This document shows positions 5,125 to 6,144 of a DNA stretch of 6,144 nt, piece by piece (position 1 is the first letter of the stretch; every line of letters begins with the position of its first letter). A model generated the notes under the pieces. That model made no database searches. It had not been told where the DNA came from and worked only from the letters and a program-made list of their open reading frames with translations. Position numbers and translations under genes: made by a program. The stretch spans positions 1-6,144 of the forward strand of contig MIAC01000125.1 of assembly GCA_001830475.1 (NCBI GenBank). The letters run 5' to 3'. Origin of the DNA: Rhodospirillales bacterium RIFCSPLOWO2_12_FULL_67_15. Lineage in GTDB: Bacteria > Pseudomonadota > Alphaproteobacteria > Rhodospirillales > 2-12-FULL-67-15.

Positions 5125-6102
5125 CTATCTTGCCGGGCGCGCCGCGTAGACCACCCCGAACGCCGCGCCGAGCAGCAGCCAGACCAGTTCCCGCGCGCGG
5201 CGGATCAGCGCCATCGCGACCCCGAGCGCGGGCTCCCCGGTCATCACCGAGAACACCAGCAGAAACGCCCCCTCCTGCGCGCCGACCGCCGCCGGGATGA
5301 AGAAGGCGGCCGAGCGGATCAGTTGGGCGACCGATTCGATGATCCAGGCGTCGGCGAAGGAAACCGGATGGCCGAGAAAGATCAGGGCGACGTAGATTTC
5401 GACCGCCCCCACCGCCCAATTCAGGAACGCGAGCGCGATCGCCGCTGCGAACCGCCCGCGGTTCTCGGTGTAGAAGCGAATCAGCCGCTCGTCCATGTCC
5501 CGGACGTGGTGGAGGACGCCGTTGATCCGCTCCAACAGCCGCCAGCGCCCGAGCCACGAGCCGGTCAGCGACACGACCCGAAGCCGCTGGGCGTAGAAGA
5601 ATATGGCCGTCGCCCCGACGAAGGCGGCGAGTCCGGCGACGGCGAGACCCTTGAAATGCCCCGGCAGATCGGAGGTCCAAACAGCGGCGAACCCGATCGC
5701 GAGAAACAGCACTTGCGCGACCATGTTGATGGTCCGGCCGAGAATGATGGAAGCCGTCCCCTCCCGGTAGCCGAGCCCATAGTGCTTGTTGAGCAGGATC
5801 GCCTTGACCGGCTCGCCGCCCATGCCGGCGGCGGGCATGACGTTGTTGAACACCTCGCCGACCATCCGCACCTTGAACGCGCGCCACAGCCAACGCGCAT
5901 TGAGCGGCACCCCCGCCATCGCCATCTGCCAAGTGAAGGAATCGATCAGGAACCCGAAGCCGTAGAGGGCGATCAGCAGCAGCATGCCGCCGCCGCCGAT
6001 CAAGACCGCGCGCGACCAGACCTCGACGAATTCCACCCCGGCGAACACGGCCGCCAGCAGCGCGAGCCCGACCGCGACGTAGAGAATTTTCAGAATGCGC
6101 AC
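5125..6102 (-). CDS. Flippase-like / lysylphosphatidylglycerol synthase TM-family membrane protein, HpnL-like
   Basis: A 325-residue inner-membrane protein with about eight hydrophobic segments (roughly 4-26, 33-53, 123-146, 152-170, 217-243, 255-272, 279-303, 306-320). It belongs to the UPF0104 / LPG-synthase TM-domain family. Conserved elements are GEVFNNVMPAAGMGGEPVKA (82-101) and FFIPAAVGAQEGAFL (267-281) followed by the RRARELVW segment (301-308). It lacks the cytosolic DUF2156 aminoacyl-transferase domain of MprF, so it is not a full lysyl-PG synthase; lipid flipping or transport is the likely theme. The C-terminal region resembles HpnL from hopanoid clusters. The GTG start at 6100-6102 has AGGAAGG 5 nt upstream. 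The frame stays open upstream to the window end, but no ATG is seen there. It converges on mlaC copy 2 with 2 bp between the stop codons, without a terminator in between. Confidence 0.85.
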   Translation of the reverse strand: MRILKILYVAVGLALLAAVFAGVEFVEVWSRAVLIGGGGMLLLIALYGFGFLIDSFTWQMAMAGVPLNARWLWRAFKVRMVGEVFNNVMPAAGMGGEPVKAILLNKHYGLGYREGTASIILGRTINMVAQVLFLAIGFAAVWTSDLPGHFKGLAVAGLAAFVGATAIFFYAQRLRVVSLTGSWLGRWRLLERINGVLHHVRDMDERLIRFYTENRGRFAAAIALAFLNWAVGAVEIYVALIFLGHPVSFADAWIIESVAQLIRSAAFFIPAAVGAQEGAFLLVFSVMTGEPALGVAMALIRRARELVWLLLGAAFGVVYAARPAR

Positions 6103-6118
6103 GTCCGCCTTCCTGCGC

Positions 6119-6144
6119 TCATACGTGAAATTCCCGCGCCCGCT
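6119..6144 (-). CDS. Possible C-terminal end of an upstream minus-strand gene
   Basis: In one minus-strand frame the last bases read RAREFHV followed by TGA at 6121-6119. The stop is 16 bp before the start of the HpnL-like gene and its ribosome binding site lies in between, which is what an upstream operon member would look like. Eight codons are too few to identify any product, and the frame could be chance. Confidence 0.25.

Noticed and set aside
4550..5932. 460-codon minus-strand open frame across mlaC copy 2 and the HpnL-like gene
   Set aside because: It is rich in Arg, Gly and Ala with no recognisable domain, and overlaps two genes with clear family motifs. Long false frames are common in GC-rich DNA.
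5125..6102. Full MprF-type lysylphosphatidylglycerol synthase
   Set aside because: Only the membrane domain is present; at 325 residues the C-terminal aminoacyl-transferase domain is missing.

Overview
This is a GC-rich bacterial chromosomal window. The protein families (an alphaproteobacterial-type RpoH, Mla-type lipid transport proteins and a flippase-like HpnL-type membrane protein) suggest a Gram-negative alphaproteobacterium, possibly of the Rhodospirillales type. That placement is inferred from the proteins, since no rRNA or tRNA is present. Coding density is high, and I see no mobile element, CRISPR array or tRNA.

Left part (1-2400, all minus strand): reading leftwards, rpoH (heat-shock sigma factor) is followed by a clear intrinsic terminator. 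Then come a SAM hydroxide adenosyltransferase (DUF62, chlorinase/fluorinase fold) and, 11 bp further, the N-terminal part of a metallo-beta-lactamase-fold hydrolase cut by the window edge. rpoH lies behind an unusually long leader of about 225 nt with several inverted repeats and a sigma70-like promoter in an AT-rich patch near 2366-2394.

Right part (2525-6144): a lipid-trafficking neighbourhood. An MlaA/VacJ-family outer-membrane protein gene (minus strand) diverges from two tandem MlaC/Ttg2D-family periplasmic phospholipid-binding protein genes (plus strand). The tandem pair is a duplication: both products are 212 aa (with the ATG chosen for the second) and about half of their aligned residues are identical. 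Converging on the second copy, with only 2 bp between stop codons, is a polytopic membrane protein of the lysylphosphatidylglycerol-synthase TM/flippase-like family, resembling HpnL. The last 26 bases may hold the end of another minus-strand gene.

How they may work together: MlaA takes phospholipids out of the outer-membrane outer leaflet, and MlaC carries lipid across the periplasm. Here there are two MlaC variants, an MlaA without any lipobox cysteine, and no MlaFEDB inner-membrane complex in view. MlaC-like HpnM and HpnL are both known from hopanoid loci, so a role of one copy in hopanoid or other specialised lipid traffic is a reasonable hypothesis, but no hopanoid biosynthesis gene lies in the window. 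I found no clearly novel system. The most interesting points are the duplicated carrier beside a cysteine-less MlaA and the structured rpoH leader.
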